A stretch of 64,000 nt of DNA from Prosthecobacter vanneervenii. GTDB lineage: Bacteria; Verrucomicrobiota; Verrucomicrobiia; Verrucomicrobiales; Verrucomicrobiaceae. The translations under genes were made by a program, and so were the position numbers. A model generated the notes under the pieces. It was not told the DNA's origin. It ran no database searches and saw nothing but the letters and a program-made list of their open reading frames with translations. Of this stretch, positions 1-11,300 are shown one piece after another; the first letter of the stretch is position 1, and each line of letters begins with the position of its first letter. The DNA lies in contig NZ_JACHIG010000007.1 of assembly GCF_014203095.1 (NCBI RefSeq), positions 248,001 to 312,000 of the forward strand. The letters are read 5' to 3'.

Positions 1-1992
1 CTGTGCTGGTGGCGGCGTGGCAGCATCCGCTGGCGTGCAGATGTGCTGCCGCTGCTGCCCTTCTTTGCCGTCGCCATCGCATTCGGTCTCGGCATCGCAT
101 GGCTGGAGACCCACACCGTCGGTGCCAGTGGTCCGGACTGGGACTGGTCATGGCCGCAGCGCTTCCTCCTCGCAGGCAGGGCCCTGTGGTTCTACGCTTG
201 CAAGGTCTTCCTGCCGCTCGGGCTCAGCTTCATCTATCCACAGTGGACCCCGGATGCCGGCTCCGTCTTCCACTGGCTCATGCTGGTTTCCGCCGTGGGG
301 GTGTTTGTGGTTCTGTGGCTGGCTCGTGCCCGCCTGGGCCGCGGGCCGCTGGCGGCTGCCTGTCTCTTTGCCGGCACCCTGTTTCCCGTCCTCGGGTTCA
401 TGAATGTGTACGGCATGCGCTTCTCCGTGGTGGCAGACCACTGGGTTTATGTCTCCACCCTGCCCTTGCTGGCATTGATGGCCGCTGGCCTCGTGGCAGT
501 GATGCAGCGGCTCCAGCACCAGGGGCTCCGTCAGGGGCTCTATGGCCTGCTGCTCCTCCTGCTGGCGTTGCAGAGCTGGCGGCAGGCTGGCCAGTATCGC
601 AGCATGGAGACCCTCTGGCGTTCCACGCTGGAGAAAAATCCCGGCTGCTGGATGGCTTGGAACAATCTGGGAAACCTGATCCTCCAGCAGGGCAAGATCG
701 ATGAATCCATCTCCTTCTTCAGCAAAGCGCTGGAGCTCAGGCCTCACTACGCCGAGGCGCATAACAACCTGGGCGAGGCGCTTCTGCGCAAAGGCCTCTT
801 CGCCGACTACCAGAAAGAGCTGGATCGTGTCATCGCTGAATTTCAGAGCGCCGTTGATCTGGAGCCGTGGAATGCCGCAGGCTATTACAATCTCGGCAGC
901 GCCCTGCTTCAGGCCGGTAAATTCGACGAGTCGATTTCCCGCTTTGAAAAAGCACTCAGCCTCAAGGAGGCCTACGACGACGCCCACAACAATCTCGGCG
1001 TGGCGCTGGTGCAGAAGAACCGGGTCGATGACGCCATCAGCCATTACCGCCGCGCCTTGCAGCTCAGGCCTTCCAATGTCGAGGCCATGGTCAATCTCGG
1101 CGCCGCGCTGCTTGGTCGTGGGCAGGTCGATGAAGCGGTCGCTCTTTACGAGCAGGCGCTGAAGCTTCAGCCAGACCACTCCGGCGCGCACAACAATCTG
1201 GGCATGGCCCTCCTGCAAAAGGGCAGGGCGCCGGAGGCTATGCAGCACCTTCAGCGCTCCCTGGAGCTCAGGCCCACCAATGCCGAGGCCCATTGCAACC
1301 TGGCCAAATGCCTCAGCGAAGAGGGTAAATTCGAAGCTGCCATCCAGCATTACGAGAGCGCGCTCAAGGTGCGCCCCGGTTACGGCGATGCACTCTATGG
1401 CCTCGGTGTGGCGCTGAGCCGCACCGGCCATGTCAAAGAGGCCGTACAGCAGTATCAGCTGGCCGTGCAGAGCGAGCCCGCACGCGCCGATGCCCGGATC
1501 AATCTCGGAAACCTGCTGCTGCAGCTGGGAGATGTCACCGCGGCTGTGGACCATCTTGAGCGTGCCGTGGAGCTCGCGCCAGGAGAGCTGCTTTCCCACA
1601 ACAGCCTTGGCAATGCCTACCTTCAGGCTCGCAAAATCTCCGAGGCCGTGCAGCAGTTTGAGCTGGCTCTCAAGAGCAGCCCCGACAATTGGGTGGTTCT
1701 CAACAACCTCGCATGGATCCTCGCCACCTCACAGCAGGCTTCTGTGCGCGATGGAGTCAGGGCAGTGTCTCTGGCCCGGCAGTCCAGCAAAGCCGCAGGC
1801 GAGGAAAACCCATTCGTTCTGCGCACCCTCGCCGCTGCTTATGCCGAGGCCGGACAGTTTGATGAAGCCCTGCAGTCCGCCGCATCGGCCAGGCGCATGG
1901 CTCAGGTGCTCGGAAACACCTCTCTGGCGGAAGCCATTCAGGCGGCCATGCAGCTTTATCAGGCAAAGACCCCGTTCAGGGATGTCCAGTGA
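1..1992 (+). CDS. Membrane-anchored TPR protein, 5' truncated by window edge
   Basis: The reading frame is open from base 1, so the true start lies outside the window; the ATG at 43 is internal. The N-terminal part has several hydrophobic helices and the motif NVYGMRFSVVADHWVY, seen in multi-pass proteins of the TMTC / O-GlcNAc-transferase-like class that carry C-terminal TPRs. From about base 650 to 1740 there are about 11 tetratricopeptide repeats with the NNLGxAL signature. The C-terminus (LAWILAT, VLRTLAAA, PFRDVQ) closely matches the end of the reverse-strand gene at the other edge of the window, so the two are paralogues. A role in glycan or protein-glycosylation processes is inference; the TPRs indicate a protein-interaction scaffold. 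No terminator is obvious after the stop. Confidence 0.85.
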   Translation: MCWWRRGSIRWRADVLPLLPFFAVAIAFGLGIAWLETHTVGASGPDWDWSWPQRFLLAGRALWFYACKVFLPLGLSFIYPQWTPDAGSVFHWLMLVSAVGVFVVLWLARARLGRGPLAAACLFAGTLFPVLGFMNVYGMRFSVVADHWVYVSTLPLLALMAAGLVAVMQRLQHQGLRQGLYGLLLLLLALQSWRQAGQYRSMETLWRSTLEKNPGCWMAWNNLGNLILQQGKIDESISFFSKALELRPHYAEAHNNLGEALLRKGLFADYQKELDRVIAEFQSAVDLEPWNAAGYYNLGSALLQAGKFDESISRFEKALSLKEAYDDAHNNLGVALVQKNRVDDAISHYRRALQLRPSNVEAMVNLGAALLGRGQVDEAVALYEQALKLQPDHSGAHNNLGMALLQKGRAPEAMQHLQRSLELRPTNAEAHCNLAKCLSEEGKFEAAIQHYESALKVRPGYGDALYGLGVALSRTGHVKEAVQQYQLAVQSEPARADARINLGNLLLQLGDVTAAVDHLERAVELAPGELLSHNSLGNAYLQARKISEAVQQFELALKSSPDNWVVLNNLAWILATSQQASVRDGVRAVSLARQSSKAAGEENPFVLRTLAAAYAEAGQFDEALQSAASARRMAQVLGNTSLAEAIQAAMQLYQAKTPFRDVQ

Positions 1993-2344
1993 GCTGTCGA
2001 AAACAGGCGTTAGGCCTACTTGTGAATAAGAGGGGCATCATTGTCGGTCATCCCCTTCAAAAAAGCTGCCAAATCAGCTCAAAAATAAGCTTTATATTTA
2101 TGGTTTGCTCATTTTTCTTTCGGGGTAAAGAGAGCGGTACGTAAACATTTATTTTAGCAAATGTTCTTATTTTTCTGAATTTCTCCTGCGTTAACTTTCA
2201 CAGGGCCCCGAATATTTCAAAAATCGTCAAAATATGCAGCCAACTTTTTTCTTGTTCTGAAATAATGCCGTCCCTCATACTGGAGCGCCGAAGCTTTATT
2301 CGCTGAATGGCTCATTCGTGCTTCAGCGTACTTTAGAACTCTCT
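1993..2344 (+). promoter_or_regulatory. AT-rich leader/promoter region of the giant surface-protein gene
   Basis: These 352 bases contain no ORF and are much richer in A/T than anything around them, with runs such as TTATATTTATGG, ATTTATTTTAG and ATAATGC. This is the expected place for the promoter of the 25-kb gene. I could not pick out a convincing -35/-10 pair, and no strong Shine-Dalgarno precedes either the ATG at 2345 or the in-frame GTG at 2318. A long untranslated leader is possible. Confidence 0.5.
2144..2165. promoter_or_regulatory. Inverted repeat, candidate operator
   Basis: AACATTT and AAATGTT form a perfect 7-bp inverted repeat separated by 8 bases (ATTTTAGC), about 180 bases before the start of the giant gene. 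The AT-rich, dyad-symmetric form fits a regulator-binding site better than a terminator, as there is no GC stem or T-run. Which protein would bind is unknown. Confidence 0.35.
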
Positions 2345-5300
2345 ATGATTAAGTCACTACGTACCCATCGCAAATCCATCAGCTCAGTAATGATTGGGCT
2401 TATGGCCTTTTGGCAGATTGGACAGCCCGTGTGGGCTGCGACGCTATACTGGGACAGTGATCTTTCAGCCACAGGCAATGCAACAACGGGCACTGGCTTG
2501 GGTGGAACGGGCACCTGGAACAACATCGGCAACGCTGGCTGGTGGAATGGTGTGTCAATCAATGACCAGACTTGGAGCAATTCACTCAACGCTGGCGATA
2601 CGGCAGTATTCACAGGTACAGCAGGCACCGTCACGCTTGGATCTGCCATCACCGCAGGTGGCCTCACCTTCGGTGTCGGCGGCTACACACTGGCAGGAGG
2701 AGGAAACTCCCTGACTTTGAGCGGGACCGGCGGCCTCGTTCCGGTCGTCAATGTCACCACGGCTTCAACGCTGGCCACCATCACCTCCAATGTAGTGCTC
2801 GGTAACAACGTGCTGCTCGGTGGCCTTGGCAATCTCACCCTCAGTTCAGGTGTGGTCAGCGACGGTGGTTCAAACTTTGGTTTTACCAAATTTGGATCCG
2901 GAACCCTCACGCTCGGCGGTGCCAACACCTTTGGCGGTCTGGTGACCCTCGCAGGCGGAACAACGGTCATCTCTGCGGCCAGCAATCTCGGCGGCAGCGG
3001 TGCTTCAAACACTCTCAGGTTCAACGGCGGCACGCTCCAGGCTGCGGGCTCCTTCAGTCTTGGGTCCACTCGCTCGGTCGCCATCGGCATCGGCGGTGCA
3101 GTCATGGACGTCACCAGCACCAACTCTCTGACGGTTGCCGGGGCTCTTTCTGCCATCGGCATTACAGGGAGTGCCACAGCAGCAGGCACGGTCAATCTCA
3201 TCAAAAACAACACCGGCACGCTTGTCCTCTCCAGCACCAGCAACAGCTCGGCACTCGTTAACACCATCGTCAATGCCGGCACGGTCAGCTTCGGCCTCAG
3301 CACCACTCTCGGCGGTGGCTACGTCTTGCTTAATGGCGGCGCCCTGCTCAACACCGCCACCACCTCGACGGTTGCCGGCCAGATCATCAGTCTGGGTGCC
3401 TCAGGGGGGACGATTGCTGCTGCTGCGGGCCAGACCCTGACCGACACCACCGCCATCAACGGTCCTGGTTCACTCACAGTGGGTTCGTCCGGCAACACCG
3501 GCACGGTCAAGCTCAATATCGCTTCCACCTACGCAGGCTCCACCACCGTCGCCTTTGGCACCCTCCAAAACGGGGTCGCAGGCTCGCTCCCCGCCAGCAC
3601 TGCTCTCACGGTTAATTCAGGCGCCACTTTTGACATCAATGCCCTCGCCGTCACCGTCGCTTCCATCAGCGGTTCGGGTATCATCAACAACAGCAGTACC
3701 ACCACCAACGTGCTGACCCTCGGCAACTCAGCCGGGCCCCAGAACACCACTTGGTCCGGAACCTTCAACTCGGCCACGGCTGGCAATATGACCTTGGTCA
3801 AAAACTCAGGCGGCACCCTCACCATCGCTACTCCCACGGCCAGCGTGGGCACCAACAACGGTGCCTGGACGCTCAATGCCGGCACCGTGGACATCAACTA
3901 CACCGTCAACGGCTCTGCCACTGGCAGCATGACCACCGCCCGCGCCATAACCCTGGGCGGCGGCACGCTCAAGGTCACCGGCCGCAGCGGGGCTAGCGTG
4001 ACAGAAACCCTTGGCAACATCACCCTCGGCGCACGCGGCGGACAAATGGTCGTGGCTCCCAGCGGCGGCACGCTCACCACCCTTCAGCTTGGCAGCCTGG
4101 GCGCAGTCACCACGGCAGGCGCATCCTTGCTCATCAATGCCCCTGCATCCACCACGGCGGTTCTGACCTCCACTACCACGCTCGCCCAAAACATCTTGAG
4201 CTTCCGTTCCGTCTACACCAGCGACGGCGTCGCCTTCGACTGGGCCACCAACGGAGGCGTGGCCACCAATCCCATCACAGGTCTTGCTGCGGGCTCCTAC
4301 ACCACGCTGAGCGCCACTCCGGCCGCCGGTACAGACACCAACAACTCCCTGGCAACAGGCACGGTCACCCCCGCAGGGACCATCACCACCAACACCCTGA
4401 AGATCGCCCCTTCGGGTGCCGGCCAGTCCTACATTCTCGGGGCCAATAATCTGGCCCTCACCGCCGGTGGTTTGCTTTTCACCGGTTCCAATGCCTATAG
4501 CATCACCGGCACCACAGGTACCCTTTCCAGCAACTCCGCCACCACGGGAGATCTGGTCATCCATCAATACAGCACAGCCGATCTGACCATCAGTGCCATC
4601 ATTGCCGACGGCACTACTGGAGCCACCGCACTGACCAAGGCGGGCACGGGCCGTCTGATTCTCTCAGGCGCCAATACCTTCACCGGCGCGATCTCCATCA
4701 ACAACGGCACGCTCAGCGTCAGCAACAACAACCAGCTCGGCAACGCCACCTCCGCCACGGTCATCACCCTCAACGACGGCGCCACCTTCCAGACGACTTC
4801 GTCGCTCTCCATCGCCGGCAGTGGTGCGGCTTCGCACACCTTCGCGCTCACAGGCGGCACCGCCACCTTTGACATCGTCGGCAGTGGCACCACTCTCTCC
4901 ATCGCCAGTGCCGTCGGTGGAACCGCAGGCGGTCTCTCACTCATCAACTCCGGAACCGCAGGCTCCATCTACTCCCCCAGTGTCGCCGCCACCTACACCG
5001 GTCAGACGACCATTGGCACCGGCGTCACTTACAAGCCCACGGTGGCCACTTCCCTGGTCGCTTCCGGCGGCACGGTCATCGTCAATGGCTCGCTGGACAT
5101 GAACAACCTCGCGCTCAGCGCCGGTGGCATCTCAGGCGCGGGCAGCATCTTCAACAGCGGGGCGACAGCAGGCGTCATCCTGACCGTGGGTGGCAACAAC
5201 ATGTCCACCACCTACTCTGGCGTGCTGCAGGGAAGCGGCACAGCCGCAAACTTGGCGCTCACCAAAAACGGCTCCGGAGTACTCACCCTCGGGGCTGTCA

Positions 5301-8300
5301 GCCTTTACACCGGCGCCACGATCATCAACAACGGCTACATCCAGCTCGGAGTGGACAATGCCTTGTCCTCATCCTCCACGATCAGCATCATTCCCACCGT
5401 GGCGGGCACAGTTTCTGGCCTTGATTTGAACGGTCGTGCTTTCACCACCGCTCAAACGATCACCTTGGGCGGTACCGGTGCTTCGACCACGGCCACACCT
5501 GTCATCAATCTCAATGGCGGCACCCTGACCTTTTCAGGAGCCAAGGGCATTGCTTTCTCCGCCACCACCAACGTCCTGGGCGGCCAGGTCAACGGCGGCA
5601 CGATCAATCTGACGACTGCGGCGTCTCCCTTCAGCATCGCCAACAGCACCAGCGCTTCGGCAGATTTGACCATCACCTCCAACATCTCCGGTGCCGGCGG
5701 CATCACCGCCACAGGTGCGGGCACACTGGTGCTGACTGGCAGCATTACGGCTACAGGGGCGATGACCTTGAACGGTGCCACAGCAGTCGCAAACGGCACC
5801 TACGCCACCTCCATCAATGGTACAGTCAATACCGGCACTACGAACGGATGGACCTTGGGTGGTGTGGCTGGCAATTCCGTTCTTAATTTGAACCCGGGCT
5901 CCAGCATGACGAGCAACAGCATCACTGTGGGCAACTTCTCTGGTGCCAACGCCGCTTTGAACATTCTTCCGGGCGCCACGGCGGTCATCAATCCAGCTTC
6001 GACGGCTGACGCCAACTTCGCGTTTGGCGCCGTCTCGTCTTCCTACGGCTATTTGAACATGTCAGGCGGCAATGTGAGTGTGGGCCGGTTCCAGCCGGGG
6101 AATGCAGGGACGGGCGTCGTGATGATGTCGGGAGGCACCTTGACAGTGGCAGAATATTTAATCTTCGGACGCTCAACTGGTGCCGGCGCTTCGGTGTCCA
6201 TCACCGGCGGCACGATTGATCACTCTGCCGGGACTCAAAATCTGGCCATCGGATTTGGTGCCACCACAGGCACCTATACTCTCAATGTGTTGGGCGGCAC
6301 CATCATGAACGGCACGGTTCGTTCGGTTTCCTTTGGACAGAACAACGCCTCTGGCGCAACCAACATTGCCAATCTCAACAGCGGAACCCTGCAAACCTTC
6401 AACATCGTCAAAGGCGCGACTGGCAGTTCGACGGCCACCTTCAATTTCAATGGCGGCATTTTGCAGGCGACCGCCAGCACCACGTCATTCATGGACCTGA
6501 CGACCGGTATGACCTTGGCAGGCAATGCCTATGTCAACGCTGCCTTTGGCTCCTACAGTGGTGGGGCCGTCATCGACACCAATGGCTATAATATCACCAT
6601 CAATCAGCCGCTGATCGCCCCCACTGGCAATGGTGTTGTCAGCATCGGCGCACCCGCCACGCAGGGCACTGGTTACATCGGCGCCCCGCTCGTTCTCATC
6701 ACCGGCGGCGGCGGCACTGGTGCCACGGCTATCGCCAACATGGTCGATGACGGCACCGGCTCTGGCACTTTCAAAGTCGCAGGCTTCACCATCACCAATC
6801 CCGGTGTGGGCTACACCAGCACCCCGACCTATACCCTCACCGGTGGTGGAGCAGTCACAGCGGCCAGCACGGATGGCGCCGTCGCTACCGGTGCCAACAT
6901 CGGCGGCGGTCTCACCAAGACCGGCGATGGTACGCTCACCTTGGGCGGGGCCAATACCTACACGGGTGCCACCACGGCAAACTCCGGCACCCTTTTTGTT
7001 TCTGGCTCCATCACTGGCTCTTCATCCCTTACAGCCAATGCCGGTGGCAGGATCAGGGTTCTCGGCAGCGGCTCTATCAGCAACGTGCCAGCCCTGAATG
7101 CAACAGGTGGCACCATCATCATCAGTGGTGCGATCAGCACCCCCTCTTCGATTACGGGTGTCACCGTGAATGGTGGCAGCACGTTGAACATCCTCACCGG
7201 CGCAGGCACAGCTCTCTCCAGTCTCACCACACTCAATCTCGGCAGCGGCGTCGGTCCCGCCAATCTCGGCCTTGAGGCAGGCACCTCCACCGGCACTCTC
7301 ACCTCCAGCAACGCCGCCATCACCACCGGAACAATCAATCTCAATGTCACCCCGATCGCGGGCTTCACACTGGGCAATACCTACAATCTTCTCGCCGCTC
7401 CCAGCGGCCTCAACTCCGCGACCTACAAACTCCTTCTCGGTGGCTACACCTTCACCAGCAGCGTTACCGGTTCCCTGGTCAGCATCACTCCCACCGCAGC
7501 CGTCAATGGCAGCTTCTACTGGAAAGGCGGCCTGGATTCCTCATGGACCACCTTCAGCGGTGCAAACACCAACTGGACCACCGATCTCTCCGGTCTCACC
7601 AATGCCCAGACCACACCAGGATCGGCCAATACCGTGGTCTTCAGCGCCAATGGCCTGAGCGCCACCTCGCTCACCACCACGCTGGACGCTAACGTCTCGA
7701 TCAATGATCTGGTCATCAACAGCAACAGGGGCTCAGGTCCTCTCAATTCGCTCACCATCGCCTCAGGCACTGGCTCAAACACCCTCACCATCGCGCCTGC
7801 CTCCGCCACAGATGGCATCAATGTTCAGACTGGCGCTCCTGCCAGCGTCAGCATCTCCGCACCCGTCTCACTGGGTTCCACTCAGACCTGGACGGTGGCC
7901 GACAGCGCTTCCACGCTCAATGTTAGCGGCCTGATCAGCGGCCTTGCCGGTGTCAGCCTCACCAAAGCCGGATCAGGCACACTGGTGCTCAGCGGGAATG
8001 TTAGCAATGTCTTCGGTGGCAGCGGCACCAGCATCAATGTCCAGGCAGGAACTCTGCAGTTCAGCGCGGACGGTCAGTTGGGCAATTTCCAAAACACCCT
8101 CACCCTCGGCACATCATCAGGTGTCGCCACACTTTCCTACATCGGCGCAAATGCCAGCACCTCCCGCGCCATCGCGCTTGGCACGCTTGCGGGCAGTGCC
8201 AGAGGCGAGACGTTTTCTGTCGCATCCGGAAGTAACCTGACGCTCACCGGCGTCATCAGCGGCGGACCTGCGGCCGGAGCTGCGAATACCGCGTTCACTG

Positions 8301-11300
8301 TCAATGGCGGTGGCACTCTGACCGTCGCGGGCACGAACACCTTTACCGGAAACGTGGTTGTTGACGGCGCAGGCTCCATCTTTTCGTTCAACACCACCGC
8401 TCTCAACAACGCCGATGCCAATTCCACCCTGGGTGCCGCAGGGTCTCATTCCTACACCGTGCAAAACGGTGGCACCATCAGCCTCAGCGGCGCCAGTACG
8501 GTGAATATCACCTCGGGTAGCGGCAAAAGTTTTGTGGTGGGTGTGGGCGGCGGCACCTTCGATGTCGCCTCAGGAGGCACTCTGCAGATGGATGATGCCG
8601 GCCAGTTCGGCATGGCCAGCAATTTGACCAAGACGGGTGCCGGGGTCTTCTGGGTCGGCAATGACTACAGCGCTTCTGTGGCAGCCGGAACCAGCGTTTT
8701 TGTGAACGCAGGCACTCTGCGCGTGGGCAATATCTCCGCTCTGGGTGGAACGGGTGCCAAGGCTGCCATCGTCATGGCTGGAGGCACCACACTTGACCTG
8801 CGTATCAACTCAGGTGGTGTCGTTGGCAACAACGTGACCCTCAATGGAGACATCACACTCAGCTCCGGCCGTGTCACAGCCGCGGCCACAAACATCACCA
8901 TTACGATGGGCGCCCTCTCGATGGGCGGCAATACCATCACAACCTCCAACGGCAATGGCAACACCTCCCCGGCCGTCGCCAACGTTGCCTTCACTTCCAC
9001 CACACTCAGTGGAAACCCCACCTTCAACCTCAACAACGTCAACGGCGTCGGCATCAGCACCCTGGGTCTTGGAGTCTTGAATGATGGCGGTACCGCCAGG
9101 ACCATGACCCTCACCACGACAGGCACCGCCTCGGCGCTTTCCATTGGCGGCGCCACAGCCGGCACCTACACCGGCACTATCAACGTCACCAACGGCACCT
9201 ACCTCGTCCTCGCCGGCACAGGTGCTGCGGGCACTGGCACAGTGAATGTTACCAACGGCACCGTGGTTTACACGGCCGCAAATGCAGCCTCAGGAGCTAC
9301 TATCAACGTCGGGGATACCTCCGGCAGCAGCGCTGCCACTCTCGCTGTCGGCGCTGATGGCACGATCGTCTCAAATCCGTTCGTCATTCGTGATGGCAGC
9401 ACAGGCACCACCACCATCACCACGGTCACCACGGGTACTCTCTCAGTGGCCAATGCAGGCGGTTTCGGCATGGCCCTGGGTGGTATTGGCACCATTTCCA
9501 CACCGATCACCATTGCCAAATCCACCGGCACGGTAAATTTCGGCGCGGCTGCAAACACCACGCTCGTCATCACTGGCGCCGTGGGAGAATCCGGTGGCGC
9601 TAAAACCTTCAATGCCACAGGTCCAGGCGTCGTTTACCTCCTGGGAGACAAGACCTTCACAGGCGGCATCAATGTCACCGGCGGTGCGCTCATCCTTGGC
9701 CCGTCCACCGCCAACTTCACCGGTGCCACAACCATCAATGGTGGTGTCCTCGGCCTGCTGACCACCTACGCACTTCCCGGTGCCATCACCATCGGTTCGG
9801 CCGCTGGCAGCAGCCTGCTCTACACCGGAACGGTGACTACAGATTACAGTTCATCGCTCACCCTCACCAATGGTGGCAACTTCCTGCTCGATGTCATGAC
9901 CAGCGGCAATACGGTCAATTACGCCACCGCTTTTGGCAATGCCTCCACCTCCGGTCTGACCAAGGTCGGCGCGGGTATTCTTGGGCTCAGACCCGCCACT
10001 GGCAGCGAAACCTACACCGGTGCCACCACTCTGGGCGCCGGCACGCTGGCGCTCACTTTTGTCAACGGCGGCACCACCAGCAATATCATCAGCCCCTCCA
10101 GCACACTGCAGCTTCAGGGCGGCATCTTCAGCCTGAATGGCAGCACAGTGGCAGGTACGCCATCGCAGACCTTTGCCAATACCGTTCTTTCCGGTGGTGC
10201 CACCACTCTGACCCTGGTGAAAAATACCTCCACCACGCTCACGCTCAACACCGGCACCCTCACTCGCACCGGCACCGGCACCATCAATTTCTCTACCGTT
10301 CCCGCGAGCACCTCGGTCAATGTAGGCGCGGGCACCACGCTGAATGCCTCGGGCATCCTCGGCGGTTGGGCCACCTACAATGGCACGGACTGGGCCACCA
10401 AGGACGGCTCCAACAACATCATCGCCCTGGCCTCCGGCAGCTATCTGACCATGAATGCGGGCAATGCCAACACAGGCACATCGGCCACAAACTTCACTAT
10501 TGGCGCTGGCACCATTACCCCCACAACCAACAGCGCCATGGCCCCGGGCTCTCTGAGGCTCACAGCCAACACTGCTGCTCTGGCCCTCGGCACGGCCAAC
10601 AGCCTCACCATCAATAGTGTCACTGGCGGCGGCATCCTTTACAGCGCCACCACCGGCACAGGTAGCATCACCGGCACTGCCGCCTTGGCCACCGGTCTCG
10701 GCATGGTCAGCGCAGGCACGTCCACTGGCGGTGAGCTCGCCATCTATGTCAACAGCGGCGGCACCCTCACCATCAGCGCTGGCGTAGGCGGCATCGCAGG
10801 CAGCACGGACGGCTTTGGTATCACCAAGTCGGGTGGCGGTACCTTGAACCTCAGCAATGGAACCACCAGCAACGCCAACAACTACACCGGTGCCACGGTG
10901 ATCAACGGCGGCACCATTTCCATCGACGCAGGCAACCGCCTCGGGGCCGGCACTTCTCTCGTCCTCAATGGTGGCAACCTCACCTCCACCTCCAACTCCA
11001 ACGTCACTCAAAACCTGACCTTGGGACTCAATGGCGGCACCCTGACCTATAACAGTACTGCCAACAACATGAGCCACAGCTCCACCACACCCGTGGCCTT
11101 CCTCGGGCTCGGCAGTCGCACCCTCACCTTGGCGGGTAGCCACTCGGGCCGTATCATGACCTTTGCCTCTCCGCTCGGCGATGGCGGCGGCCCCACCTCT
11201 CTGGTGATCAGTGGTGGCACTGACCAGTCGATCTTCCAGCTCTCCGCAGCCAACTCCTACTCTGGCACCACCAGCATCAATCGTGGCGTTCTCATTGCCA

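Noticed and set aside
148-1599. Reverse-strand ORF of 483 codons opposite the first TPR gene
   Set aside because: The sense frame has clear TPR and membrane motifs; the antisense product is low-complexity and unlike known proteins.
2318-2344. GTG start for the giant gene
   Set aside because: It is possible, but the ATG at 2345 gives a normal signal peptide and no ribosome-binding site supports the GTG.
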